From: Hyphomonas sp. L-53-1-40
Lineage (GTDB): Bacteria > Pseudomonadota > Alphaproteobacteria > Caulobacterales > Hyphomonadaceae
Assembly (NCBI RefSeq): GCF_000682775.1
Contig: NZ_AWFI01000020.1
Location: forward strand, 1-64,000
Direction of reading: 5' to 3'
Length of the DNA stretch: 64,000 nucleotides
Part shown: one piece after another, positions 8,026 through 16,169 of the stretch
Position numbering within the stretch: position 1 is the stretch's first letter
How the letters are laid out: the number at the start of each line of letters is the position of its first letter
Translations under genes and position numbers: made by a program
Notes under the pieces: model-generated
Told to the model about the DNA's origin: nothing
What the model saw: only the letters and a program-made list of their open reading frames with translations
Databases searched by the model: none

Positions 8026-8436
8026 ATGCATTCAACTCTTATTCTTTGTAGCGCGGCGCTGGTCATTCTGACCCTGTTGCTGGGCTTTTGGGTTTCGATC
8101 ACGCGGGGGCGCACCAAGACCATCGCCTATGGCGCAGCGACAGATCCGACGGGGCCGATGATGAAAGCCGAGCGGGCGCATGGAAATGCCGCTGAATATA
8201 CTGCGCTTCTGATCGGGCTTTTTGTCATCACCGGCTTTGCCTATGCGGGGCGCGACCTTGGAATCGCCGTGACGAGCCTTGTGGTGGCGATCACCCTGTC
8301 CCGTTTTCTGCATGCGCTCGGCTGCCTGATCTGTGCAACGCTGGAAAAGCCGCATCCGCTTAAAGCCTTGGGTGCGCTCGTCACCTATGTTGGCGGACTG
8401 GCGCTGGCGATCATGGTGATTGGAAAAGTGCTGTAG
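8026..8436 (+). CDS. MAPEG family membrane protein
   Basis: The 136-residue protein has four hydrophobic segments and matches the MAPEG family (membrane-associated proteins in eicosanoid and glutathione metabolism). The family marker is visible as MKAERAHGNAAEYTALLIGL at about residues 46-65, together with RFLHALGCLI. Bacterial members are often glutathione transferase- or peroxidase-like, but the substrate is unknown. The ATG is preceded by GGGAGG at 8 bases; the longer frame reading through the divergent ppa promoter region is not used. It ends 8 bases from the convergent oxygenase gene. Confidence 0.85.
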   Translation: MHSTLILCSAALVILTLLLGFWVSITRGRTKTIAYGAATDPTGPMMKAERAHGNAAEYTALLIGLFVITGFAYAGRDLGIAVTSLVVAITLSRFLHALGCLICATLEKPHPLKALGALVTYVGGLALAIMVIGKVL

Positions 8437-8443
8437 GCGCCCG

Positions 8444-9058
8444 TCAAACGCGCTTCAGGGCGTAATTGAAACTGATCGAGAGTCGCGGTTCCTCGCCCAT
8501 ATTGGCGGGGACTTCATGGCGCAGCCAGCTTTCCCACAGGATGGCGTGGCCGACTTCGGGCTCAAGATAGACAAAGCGGCGGCGGTCTTCTGGCGCGTCA
8601 TCGCGCAATTGCGGCGCGGCCATCATGCGCGACAGGCGCGGGTCTTCCAGTTTCAGCCGAGACGCGCCGTCTGGCGTGGAGACGTAATAGGTTCCTGAAA
8701 TCACGCTGCCGGGGTGGATATGATTGGAGTGGCCAAAGCCGGGCTCCAGAATATTCACCCAGATCGCGTCGAGTTCCAGGGTGAAGCCCTCCATGTCCCA
8801 GTCGAGTTCCGTCGCAAAGTCAGCCGCGACGGCATCGAGCAAGGCTTTCAGCTCCGCAAATTCCGGGAACCGGTCCGGCAAGTCGTCGAGAGATGCGTAG
8901 GATGTGTACCCGCCATAGCCTTCGGTCTCGCACCACGCATTCCCCGCGGCGTCATCCTCGGCCAGCACCCAGCAGACATGTTCGAGCCGTGTCGCCAGAT
9001 CGCTATCGCCAACGGGCTGGGTCCGCACCAAAGTGGGGAAGAGGGTCTTTGTGGTCAT
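8444..9058 (-). CDS. 2OG-Fe(II) oxygenase-like protein (TIGR02466 family)
   Basis: The 204-residue protein resembles the TIGR02466 group of putative 2-oxoglutarate/Fe(II) dioxygenases. The beta-helix core shows an iron-binding motif around HSNHIHPGSVISGTYYV (about 120-136). A distal histidine lies in SWLRHEVPANMGEEPR and a substrate-binding arginine in RLSISFNYAL. No peptide signal is present. The start ATG begins MTTKTLFPTLVRTQPV; ten upstream in-frame residues are low complexity and lack a ribosome site. The reaction is unknown. It is a single gene, convergent with the MAPEG gene and upstream of nothing on its strand. Confidence 0.75.
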   Translation of the reverse strand: MTTKTLFPTLVRTQPVGDSDLATRLEHVCWVLAEDDAAGNAWCETEGYGGYTSYASLDDLPDRFPEFAELKALLDAVAADFATELDWDMEGFTLELDAIWVNILEPGFGHSNHIHPGSVISGTYYVSTPDGASRLKLEDPRLSRMMAAPQLRDDAPEDRRRFVYLEPEVGHAILWESWLRHEVPANMGEEPRLSISFNYALKRV

Positions 9059-9082
9059 GGGCCGCTCTTTAGGCGGAGCAAG

Positions 9083-9126
9083 GCGCAAAAGAAAGAGCCC
9101 GCCACCTTCTGCAAGGTCGCGGGCTC
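9083..9126 (-). terminator. Rho-independent terminator after the methyltransferase pseudogene
   Basis: On the minus strand the hairpin GAGCCCGC-g-ACCTT/AAGGT-g-GCGGGCTC is followed directly by TTTCTTTT. It lies about 20 bases beyond the stop codon of the broken methyltransferase gene. Confidence 0.85.
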
Positions 9127-9147
9127 ATCTTCAGAACTTGGCCGGGC

Positions 9148-10033
9148 CTATTCGGCAGGCTTGACGAATTTCAGCGTCATGCGGTCACTTTCGCCGATTT
9201 CGGCATAGGCGGCAGCGTCAAAACCGTCCGGAGTGTTGCCTTCCCGGTCCTGCGTGGCGTTGACCGGGGGCAGCGTCCAGACCCCAAACGGGTGATCCGC
9301 AGTATCGGCCGGATTGGCATTGATTTCGCTGGCTTCGACAAACTCGAACCCGGCCGCTTCGGCGAGGGATTTGACATAATCCTCATGGACGTAACCCGAA
9401 GAGGCCGTCGGGTCCTGTGTGGCCGTTGAAGGCAGGCGATGTTCGACCACGCCCAACACGCCGCCGGGCTTCAGAGCGGTATAGGCGTCCGTGAAAAATT
9501 TCTCGGTGTATCCGCCGCTCATCCAATTGTGGAGGTTGCGGAAGGTCAGCACGACGTCGGCTGTTCCCACCTCGGTCAGCGGGCCACTCTCGGACGAAAA
9601 GGCGCTGTATTCGATGGTGCCGAATTTCGGGTCGTCATAATTCGCCTGGAATTCTGCAAGGCGCTCGGCGATGCGGGCGCGACGGTCTTCATCACCAATA
9701 TTCGGGTCGAAATAGGCTGCGACCAGTGTGCCACCGCCACTGGCAAGATAGGGCGCGATGACATTTGTGTACCAGCCGCCGCACCACTTTGTCATCCGCT
9801 TCCACCCCGAAGAATTCGAGCGTTTCTTTCGGGTGACGCCAGGCGTCGCGCGCCTTTTCGGCATCCGTGCGGTGTTCGCCAGCGATCGCGGCGTCCAGCG
9901 GCGAGGCTTCGGTCGAGGCTGTCTCGACCGGCGGGGTTTCGGGGGCGGGTGTCTCTGATGCGGGTGTCTCTGGCTGGCCGCAAGCTGCCAGAACCAGTGC
10001 AGACAGGGCGATCATCGGGGTCAATTGCTTCAC
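9148..10033 (-). pseudogene. SAM-dependent methyltransferase-like lipoprotein, frameshifted
   Basis: Two frames together make one COG4798-type predicted methyltransferase with an exported N-terminus. The first part starts at a GTG (GGAG 9 bases upstream), carries the lipobox LVLAACG and a Pro/Glu/Thr-rich linker, and reaches GVEADDKVV. The second part resumes in another frame at GGWYTNVIAPYLASGGGT and runs to the natural end (MTLKFVKPAE). Intact relatives have a phrase like EIWPG between these halves, which is the SAM-binding motif I. About 14 bases are missing near 9781, shifting the frame and removing the motif. Either the gene is dead or the assembly has an error. The reading of the missing bases is inferred from the family pattern. 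Confidence 0.8.
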
Positions 10034-10175
10034 AGGGTGTCTCCTCAACAGGCCTCTTGAACCTCTCCTTACGCTACCCACATAGATCATGTCACGGTGC
10101 CGTAAATCGGGCTGTGACCAGTATCTGTCCCAACGCCGAATTCGGGTTGGTTCTTTTCAGGTGCTGAACATCCAT

Positions 10176-10226
10176 CCGGGCGCTCCCCGAACGGGTTGCC
10201 CGCAGTTGCTTGATTTAAGAGGACTG
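10176..10226 (+). promoter_or_regulatory. Probable ROSE-like RNA thermometer in the hsp20 leader
   Basis: The 5' leader of the small heat-shock gene ends in a hairpin that buries its ribosome binding site. CAG-TTGCT (10203-10210) faces AGGA-CTG (10220-10226) across a 9-nt loop. The pattern UUGCU opposite AGGA, including a G facing G, is the hallmark of ROSE elements upstream of rhizobial small heat-shock genes. A second hairpin precedes it (CGGGC at 10177-10181 with GCCCG at 10198-10202, with an inner CCC/GGG). The prediction is that heat melts the final hairpin and frees translation. I found no clear sigma-32 promoter. Confidence 0.6.
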
Positions 10227-10231
10227 AACAC

Positions 10232-10711
10232 ATGAGCAATATCGACCTTACCCCCCTTTACCGTACCGTTGTCGGCTTTGACCGGCTTGCGGGCATGATT
10301 GATCAGGCGTCTCGCCTCGACGGGTCACAAGGCTATCCCCCATACAATATCGAACGCGTTGACGAAAACGCCTTCGCCATCGAGATCGCGGTCGCGGGAT
10401 TTACCGAAGATGACCTCGAGATCGAGACGAAAGAAGGCTTGCTGACTGTGGCCGGCAAGCGCGGCGAGAATGAAGACGGCGAGGGCCGCAACTATCTGCA
10501 TCGCGGCATTGCCCAGCGCAGCTTCATCCGGCGGTATCAGCTGGCTGACCATGTCATCGTGACCGGCGCGAACCTGCAGCACGGCGTGCTGCGGATCGAC
10601 CTTATTCGCGAGCTTCCTGAAGAGAAGAAACCTCGCAAGATCGAGATTGGCGCCCCGGCAAAGTCGGAGCCGAAACTGATTGGCAAGAAATCGGCCAGCA
10701 ACGCGGCCTAA
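10232..10711 (+). CDS. Hsp20/alpha-crystallin small heat-shock protein
   Basis: The 159-residue chaperone binds unfolding proteins in the cytoplasm and holds them for refolding. It resembles the IbpA class: a short N-terminal arm (MSNIDLTPLYRTVVGFDRL), an alpha-crystallin domain at about residues 38-130 (YNIERVDENAFAIEIAVAGF through GVLRIDLIRELPE), and a C-terminal extension with KPRKIEIG, the IxI-type motif. A Lys/Ala-rich tail follows. The ATG has AGAGGA 9 bases upstream, which is sequestered in the leader hairpin. A terminator follows 26 bases after the stop, so it is a single-gene transcript. Confidence 0.93.
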   Translation: MSNIDLTPLYRTVVGFDRLAGMIDQASRLDGSQGYPPYNIERVDENAFAIEIAVAGFTEDDLEIETKEGLLTVAGKRGENEDGEGRNYLHRGIAQRSFIRRYQLADHVIVTGANLQHGVLRIDLIRELPEEKKPRKIEIGAPAKSEPKLIGKKSASNAA

Positions 10712-10737
10712 ACGCCGAGTTCTGATCAGATAAGAGA

Positions 10738-10769
10738 ACGGCGCGTCCAGAGATGGGCGCGCCGTTTTT
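10738..10769 (+). terminator. Rho-independent terminator after hsp20
   Basis: The stem ACGGCGCGTCC/GGGCGCGCCGT (one G-T pair) closes a 6-nt loop and is followed by a run of T. It stands between the hsp20 and GST genes, which converge. Confidence 0.85.
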
Positions 10770-10793
10770 CTATTTGCGAATTGTCTCTGGCGG

Positions 10794-11792
10794 CTAGCCG
10801 AAGAATTTCGAGCAACCGGCTTCCGACAGGAAGCCTTTGAGAGCGTCGTCGCTGAGCGAAGCGCCGACCGCCTTGCGGACGGAATCATAGGCGCGGGCAG
10901 CATAGGTTTGCGTGGTCTGTTCAAAGCTGCCGCCCTCAATGGATGCGGAAACGTTCTTGTCACCGCGTTCGGCGGCTTTTGAATTGGCCTTGGCCCAGGG
11001 CAGATAGGTTTTCGAGACTTCCTCGGCAAACAGCGGCGTCAGCGTGGGCGCAAGCACTTCCAGCGACGCGAAAGGCGCGCCCGGTTTGGGATCTTCCATA
11101 TTCTCGATCCAGGCAACCACAAAGGGAGCGTGCTTCTTCAGCCACTCGGCCGGGGTCTTGTCCATCATCATCTGCTGGAATTGCGCGGCAAGGGCAAAAT
11201 CGGCCGCAGACGGACGACCGCCGAAGATATAGAGTTGATCGGTCAAATGCGCGTTGAGAAGTGTTGCAAAGCGTTCGAACGAGGCTTTCAGCATGTCTGC
11301 ATTTGCGCTGTCGGCGCCAACCAGATTCAGACGGTCGGCCATGCGTTCGGCAATTTGCTTCTGGGCCTTCTTGTAGGCGCGGGGGCGCTTGCCGCCATAG
11401 AGCTGGACCAGCACACGCAGGGCAGCGTCTTCGCGGTCGGGCTTCTGGCTCCAGCGCTCAAGGAACATGATCTTGTTCAGCCATTCATCCGCATAGTCTT
11501 CGAGGATCAGCGCAAGGGTCGATGTGGCGACGTCGTCAGGAACGGCTGTAGGCTCCGGATGGTCTTCCTCAAGGGCTGAAATGATCGCCGTGGAATCCTG
11601 ATTTGCCGATCGCGAAGGGGAGACCAGCAGCGGCACGGAGGCCACGCGCGCCAATGCCTGGAATTCTTCCTCATTCTCGCGTGAGCGGGATACCCAGTCG
11701 AAATCAATATTCTTGTAGCGCAGGAACGACCGCACTTTCTGGGAATAGGGCGAGGTATCTGCGCCGAAGAGGCGATAATCGGACATGGGCAT
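10794..11792 (-). CDS. Glutathione S-transferase family protein
   Basis: The 332-residue protein has an N-terminal thioredoxin-like GST domain beginning YRLFGADTSPYSQKVRSFLR, where Ser/Tyr near residues 11-14 is in the glutathione-activating position. A long helical C-terminal half shows the GST_C helix phrase IFGGRPSAADFALAAQFQQ. At over 330 residues it is much longer than classical GSTs (about 210), with extra C-terminal helices. Such long forms are common in alphaproteobacteria but not functionally assigned. Two Met codons two positions apart could start it, and neither has a strong ribosome site. It is divergent from the GT4 gene. Confidence 0.8.
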   Translation of the reverse strand: MPMSDYRLFGADTSPYSQKVRSFLRYKNIDFDWVSRSRENEEEFQALARVASVPLLVSPSRSANQDSTAIISALEEDHPEPTAVPDDVATSTLALILEDYADEWLNKIMFLERWSQKPDREDAALRVLVQLYGGKRPRAYKKAQKQIAERMADRLNLVGADSANADMLKASFERFATLLNAHLTDQLYIFGGRPSAADFALAAQFQQMMMDKTPAEWLKKHAPFVVAWIENMEDPKPGAPFASLEVLAPTLTPLFAEEVSKTYLPWAKANSKAAERGDKNVSASIEGGSFEQTTQTYAARAYDSVRKAVGASLSDDALKGFLSEAGCSKFFG

Positions 11793-11920
11793 GCGGCTTT
11801 CATTGTGTTTGGCCCTGTCTGTAGGCATTTCAGCGCGCACTGCCAAGGAGCGTTTGCCGCAGCTGATGATAATGGGTATGCGCTCGGTCAGAACTTGTTG
11901 GACACTGAAAGGAGCGGCAG

Positions 11921-12970
11921 ATGCGGATCATGCACGTGATGGCGGGCGCCCGAGAAGGCGGCGCAGAGAACATCATGCTGGAATCCGTGCTGGCACTGGC
12001 GGAAGCCGGTCTGACCCAGCATGTGGTCACGCGGCCGGATAACCAGTTCCGCGTCCAGAAATTCCGCGAGGCCGGCATCGGCGTCGATGTCGCCGCCTTC
12101 AACAATACATGGCCGTTTCCGACACGCCGCGTGATTGGCGATGCCATCAAGGTCTTCAAACCGGATGTTATCGAGTACTGGATGGGCCGCGCCGGGCAAT
12201 ACGCCCCGAAGGAATACCGCAATCGTTCGATTGGTTGGTATGGCGGCTATTACAAACTTGCGCGTTTTGTGAACTGTGAGTGGCATGTTGGCCTGACCAT
12301 CGACCTGCTGCGTCACATCCGCGAACAGGGCGTCCCGGATGATCGCTCTGCCATCGTTCACACTTATGCCGATTTTGAAGGCACTGATCCTGCTAGCCGC
12401 GCAGCGCTGGATACGCCCGAGGATGCGCCCGTCGCCCTGGCGTTGGCCCGCCTGCATGAGAAGAAGGGCCTCGACACGCTGCTGGATGCCACGGCAAAGG
12501 TGCCTGGTCTTTATGTCTGGATCGCCGGCGACGGCCCCATCGAGGCCGAGCTGAAGGCGCAGTGTACCAAACTTGGGCTGGATGATCGGGTTCGCTTCCT
12601 AGGCTGGCGCAATGATCGCGGCGCGCTGCTCGCGGCCTGCGATGTGGTGGCCTTCCCGTCCCGCTACGAGCCGTTCGGCACGGTGACCGTCGACGCATGG
12701 GCAGCGTCCCGTCCGCTGGTTGCGGCAGATGCGGTTGGCCCGGCAGCCTATGTGAAGAATGAAGTGAACGGGCTGTTGATTCCGAAAAATGATGTCGATG
12801 CGCTCGCCACGGCGCTCAGCCGGGTGATCTCGGACAAGGCGCTCGCGGCAAAGCTGGTCGAAGGTGGCCGAGCCTCATATGAGCAGCAGTTCAACAAGGC
12901 CGCGTTCCAGCGCGATTCCGTGGCGCTGTATGAAAAGATCATCGCGCATGCCGGGCCATTCACTGGCTAG
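11921..12970 (+). CDS. Glycosyltransferase, GT4 family
   Basis: The 349-residue cytoplasmic protein has a GT-B fold. The N-terminal half begins MRIMHVMAGAREGGAENIML, with the Gly-rich acceptor-side loop. The C-terminal nucleotide-sugar half shows ALARLHEKKGLDTLLDA, then GDGPIEAEL, and the family E-x7-E region at PSRYEPFGTVTVDAWAASRP. The products of such enzymes are lipopolysaccharide, capsule or glycolipid; the acceptor is unknown. The ATG has AAAGGAG 9 bases upstream. Its stop codon overlaps the stop of the convergent deaminase gene in a shared CTAG. No surface-polysaccharide cluster is nearby, which suggests a stand-alone housekeeping role. Confidence 0.85.
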   Translation: MRIMHVMAGAREGGAENIMLESVLALAEAGLTQHVVTRPDNQFRVQKFREAGIGVDVAAFNNTWPFPTRRVIGDAIKVFKPDVIEYWMGRAGQYAPKEYRNRSIGWYGGYYKLARFVNCEWHVGLTIDLLRHIREQGVPDDRSAIVHTYADFEGTDPASRAALDTPEDAPVALALARLHEKKGLDTLLDATAKVPGLYVWIAGDGPIEAELKAQCTKLGLDDRVRFLGWRNDRGALLAACDVVAFPSRYEPFGTVTVDAWAASRPLVAADAVGPAAYVKNEVNGLLIPKNDVDALATALSRVISDKALAAKLVEGGRASYEQQFNKAAFQRDSVALYEKIIAHAGPFTG

Positions 12971-13422
12971 AGCAGGCTTGCGAAGAATTTTCGGTAAAGT
13001 CGGCGGCTCTCGCGCTGGCCAAGCCCGATCCGGACTTCAATTCCAGCGTCCCTGAGGGCGCGGATGCCCCCATTGGCGACGGGGTGGGGGTCGTCTATGG
13101 CGCAGACGACGCGGGCGATGCCAGCCTCCAGCAATTTCACGGAGCAGGATTTTCCGCCCTGGGATCGCTCGCGGCAGGGCTCCAGTGTGACATAGGCGGT
13201 ACCACCTCGCGCGGCGTCTCCGGCTTCATCCAATGCAACCTCCTCGGCATGAGGACGCCCGCCCAGGCCGGTTACCCCGGCGCCAACGACATGCCCGTCA
13301 GCATCCAGGATGACACATCCGACCGACGGGTTTATCCCGGTGAGGCCTTGGTTGAGCCGAGCCAGGCTGTGGGCCCGTCCCATCATGCGCCGGTCGCGCC
13401 GTCGGGACGGGCGAAAGCTCAT
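12967..13422 (-). CDS. Stand-alone RibD-like CMP/dCMP-type deaminase
   Basis: The 151-residue zinc enzyme resembles only the N-terminal deaminase domain of RibD, which removes an amino group from a pyrimidine in riboflavin synthesis. The core is visible: [14 protein letters not shown], the zinc motif PHAEEVAL, and the second ligand set [15 protein letters not shown]. The loop between its two cysteines differs from RibD's usual HHGRTPP. No reductase domain is attached, so it may be RibD2-like or act on another heterocycle. The start overlaps the gpmA stop as ATGA, indicating coupling. Its own stop overlaps the GT4 stop in CTAG. Confidence 0.72.
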   Translation of the reverse strand: MSFRPSRRRDRRMMGRAHSLARLNQGLTGINPSVGCVILDADGHVVGAGVTGLGGRPHAEEVALDEAGDAARGGTAYVTLEPCRERSQGGKSCSVKLLEAGIARVVCAIDDPHPVANGGIRALRDAGIEVRIGLGQRESRRLYRKFFASLL

Positions 13423-14132
13423 GGCAGTTCAGGAAGCGGCTTGCTGCGATCAGCATCCAAATAACGAACGGAGACTGGCTTGAGCGTGTCATCCAGATCA
13501 ATGTAGAGCGGATTACCGGTTGGAATCTCGATCCCGGTAATGGACTCATCCGGCACCTGGAACAGATGTTTCACCAGGGCGCGCAGGGAGTTACCATGTG
13601 CTGCAATGACGACGTCCGTTCCGGATTTGAGCACGGGTGTGATCGCTTCTTCCCAATAGGGCAGCACACGTTCCAGTGTCAGCTTCAGACTTTCGGTGTT
13701 CGGGATATCGATGCCCTTGTAGCGGGGGTCGCCTGCCAGATCGAACTCGCTGCCAGATTCCATCGGCGGTGGGGGAATGTCGTAGGAACGGCGCCAGATA
13801 TGAACCTGATCTTCGCCATGTTTGGCGGCAGTCTCTGCCTTGTTGAGACCAGTCAGTCCACCATAGTGGCGCTCATTCAGGCGCCAATGCTTGGTCACCG
13901 GCATCCATACGCGGTCCATCTCCGTCAGGGCGATCCAGAGCGTACGGATGGCACGGGTCTGAACGCTGGTGAACGCGGCGCGGAAATCGGCGTCGCAGGT
14001 TTTCAGCATTTCACCGGACTTTTTGGCTTCGGCTTCGCCCTTCTCGGTCAGGTCGGCATCCCACCAGCCGGTGAACCGGTTTTGCAGGTTCCATTCGGAT
14101 TGGCCGTGGCGGACAAGCGCTAATCTGGGCAT
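13419..14132 (-). CDS. gpmA: 2,3-bisphosphoglycerate-dependent phosphoglycerate mutase
   Basis: The 237-residue cytosolic glycolytic enzyme interconverts 2- and 3-phosphoglycerate. The histidine phosphatase motif [18 protein letters not shown] sits at residues 6-23, with the phosphorylated histidine at about residue 9. The acid/base glutamate lies in [13 protein letters not shown] (near 87). The second histidine is in [13 protein letters not shown] (about 180). Length fits the dPGM family. Its last codons overlap the deaminase start by four bases. Upstream lies a 10-bp stem-loop and then the AGE epimerase gene on the same strand. Confidence 0.95.
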   Translation of the reverse strand: MPRLALVRHGQSEWNLQNRFTGWWDADLTEKGEAEAKKSGEMLKTCDADFRAAFTSVQTRAIRTLWIALTEMDRVWMPVTKHWRLNERHYGGLTGLNKAETAAKHGEDQVHIWRRSYDIPPPPMESGSEFDLAGDPRYKGIDIPNTESLKLTLERVLPYWEEAITPVLKSGTDVVIAAHGNSLRALVKHLFQVPDESITGIEIPTGNPLYIDLDDTLKPVSVRYLDADRSKPLPELP

Positions 14133-14157
14133 GAAAAATTCCTTTTTGGTCTGTTGC

Positions 14158-14183
14158 GGGCCCTTTTCAGCGTAAAAGGGTCC
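14158..14183 (-). terminator. Possible stem-loop between AGE epimerase and gpmA
   Basis: A 10-bp stem (GGGCCCTTTT against AAAAGGGTCC, with one G-T pair) with a 6-nt loop lies just past the epimerase stop on the minus strand. There is no clean U-tract, so it may be an attenuator or mRNA-stabilising hairpin rather than a terminator. Confidence 0.3.
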
Positions 14184-14187
14184 GGGT

Positions 14188-15330
14188 TCAAGCTTCCATC
14201 GCCCGGATTAGCTCTGAAAATGCGAGCGCGACATGGTAGCCGGTGGACGCTGGCATGTTGGTTGAGACGATGTGGTCATCGCCATCATACTGGTCGACCC
14301 ACCCACCCTCCGGGGTCAGGTATTCATCCATGAGGATGTCGAAGCTCTGGCAGGCCGCGGCAGCGATGGCGTCGTCATCAGTCAGATTCAGCATTGCCAG
14401 ATGCGCTTTGAGCGCTTCGGTCTGCGACCAGGTGCGTCGCCCCGCATTGTGGGGTGCGCCGTCGCGGGTGACTTCCAGAATGGCGCGCCCGTCTGGATCC
14501 AGCGTGCTGGTGGCGAAGCTGTACAAGCGACCGGCAATGGGCGGAATTGGCTGGTCGGTTGCGCGGGCGTGCTGGCTCAATAGCCAGATCCACTCGAACT
14601 GGTGACCCGGCTCGACAATGCGCGCGGCATCGCCTGCGCCTTCTGCCCAGTCCGGGGCAAAAAATTCTCCCAGCAGGCCGCCTGGGCCTGCGGTGAATTT
14701 TGCCTGAAACAGGGAGATGAGTTCGCTGGCGCGGGTGAGATGGTCCCCTTCAGGGTCGGCCCGGTGCAGGGCCATGCACGCTTCCAGCAAATGCATATGC
14801 GGATTTTGGCTGCGCTGGGATGGCGGCGGCAAGCTTTCGGCATAGCCGCCATTGATCCGGTCTTTCATCCGCCCGTCCAGCGCATCCAGCAGCGCCCTTG
14901 CCGAAGCGATCGCGCCGCTTCCGTCGTCCAGAGCTTCACTGGCCACGGCGAGCGCGTAGAGCGTGAAGGCGAGATCATACGTGTCGGGCGTATCGTCGAC
15001 ATATTCGTGGCTATCTGCGTTGAGCGTGCGACCCACAAGGCCATCTTCCCGCCGAGCCGTACCGCTGAGGGTGCGCACACCTTGGTGAACCAGATCCTGT
15101 GATATGTCCGGTTTCCAGCCGAGCAGGGCGGCCTGTGCGAAGACATAGGTTTGCCGGGCTTGCACGCGAATGCGTGTGATCTCGTCCTGGATCGGCGCGT
15201 GATCGAGAGACAGTGTTTCTCGAAACAGGCCAGACTCGCCGACTCCGCGCTCACTCCAAAGAGGGAAGCACGCTTCAAAAAGCCAGTGGCGAGCTTCCTT
15301 GGCTCGCCGCTTCAATGCCGCTTTCGACAT
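14188..15330 (-). CDS. AGE family epimerase/isomerase
   Basis: The 380-residue soluble protein resembles the N-acylglucosamine 2-epimerase family, an alpha/alpha-barrel fold that includes mannose isomerases. The barrel phrases are visible: [68 protein letters not shown] and [16 protein letters not shown]. The conserved histidines of the active site lie in the HMH and GHQFEW segments. The inner ATG ([15 protein letters not shown]) has GGGGGCGAG upstream and is preferred over the ATG eight codons earlier. The substrate is unknown but probably a free or phosphorylated sugar. It is followed by gpmA on the same strand. Confidence 0.82.
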   Translation of the reverse strand: MSKAALKRRAKEARHWLFEACFPLWSERGVGESGLFRETLSLDHAPIQDEITRIRVQARQTYVFAQAALLGWKPDISQDLVHQGVRTLSGTARREDGLVGRTLNADSHEYVDDTPDTYDLAFTLYALAVASEALDDGSGAIASARALLDALDGRMKDRINGGYAESLPPPSQRSQNPHMHLLEACMALHRADPEGDHLTRASELISLFQAKFTAGPGGLLGEFFAPDWAEGAGDAARIVEPGHQFEWIWLLSQHARATDQPIPPIAGRLYSFATSTLDPDGRAILEVTRDGAPHNAGRRTWSQTEALKAHLAMLNLTDDDAIAAAACQSFDILMDEYLTPEGGWVDQYDGDDHIVSTNMPASTGYHVALAFSELIRAMEA

Positions 15331-15461
15331 GGAACTCGCCCCCGTTAATTGCATGCATGGCAGCGTCTACGGCTCGCCAAACCGCGTGGCTTCCTGCTAA
15401 CAGGAGTGCCAGTCCTTGGCTAGCGGGTGCCACCGCCGAACTGTGAAAGAGCTCATCGTTC

Positions 15462-16043
15462 ATGAAAGACCGGATCTTCTTCCCTCTGGCCCTCCTGCTG
15501 GTGGTCGGCATGGTTGTACTGGCCATCTGGCCCGCTATCGGTCGCTTGCCGGATGGCCCCATAACGGGCGATGGTACCAATTATGATCGTGTCACGGTCA
15601 GCGGGCAATTTCTGAACAAGATTCTTGCCGGCGGCGACGCCACGACCGAACTCGTGCGCAATCGGGGCGGTGACTATTTGCTCTATATCGGAGCCCAGGC
15701 CGGCTTGCTGGGGCCGGAGCCCGAGGACGGCCCGCATTTCCGCCTCGCCAGCGATCTTGAAGTACAGTTCTCGGGGCATCGCGTTCGCTGCACCGTCCGC
15801 ATGCGTCCTGCAGATCAGCGCGGCGCCATGCAGGCCAAGGTGAACTATTCCGTGGGGCGGGAAGGCGATTCCGGTTGGCAGGTTTTCGACCTCGTCTCGG
15901 ATTTTGAGGATTTCAGTTTCGAATATGTCGTTCCCGAACATGTTGGCGACCAGGGTTTTGACTATTTTGCCATACGCCCGGTGGTGCCTGAAAAGTCACG
16001 AGCCCTTCTGGTCGAAAGTGTCACCTTCGAGCGCATTGAATAA
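15462..16043 (+). CDS. Hypothetical membrane-anchored exported protein
   Basis: I do not recognise a family for this 193-residue protein. It has one N-terminal hydrophobic anchor (FFPLALLLVVGMVVLAIWPA, about 6-25). The rest is a probable extracytoplasmic beta-rich domain with alternating short strands (LASDLEVQFSGHRVRCTVRM, then FSFEYVVPEHVGDQGFDYFA). The layout recalls a carbohydrate-binding jelly roll, but this is only an impression. It stands divergent from the AGE epimerase gene and upstream of the prolyl oligopeptidase gene. Codon use resembles its neighbours. Confidence 0.7.
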   Translation: MKDRIFFPLALLLVVGMVVLAIWPAIGRLPDGPITGDGTNYDRVTVSGQFLNKILAGGDATTELVRNRGGDYLLYIGAQAGLLGPEPEDGPHFRLASDLEVQFSGHRVRCTVRMRPADQRGAMQAKVNYSVGREGDSGWQVFDLVSDFEDFSFEYVVPEHVGDQGFDYFAIRPVVPEKSRALLVESVTFERIE

Positions 16044-16169
16044 GCCGTTCGCATGACAGAGTGCCGCGCTTGGCAGGGAAAGCTGGGCCCCTAAATCTGG
16101 GGAAGCCCGACTTTTTTCTGAGACGGGCAGCCGGATGCCCGACACGACTTTTTCTACGTAAGAGATACC

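Noticed and set aside
14158-14183. Stem-loop before gpmA as a metabolite riboswitch
   Set aside because: It is too short for any known riboswitch and lies between closely spaced same-strand genes; a stabilising hairpin is simpler.
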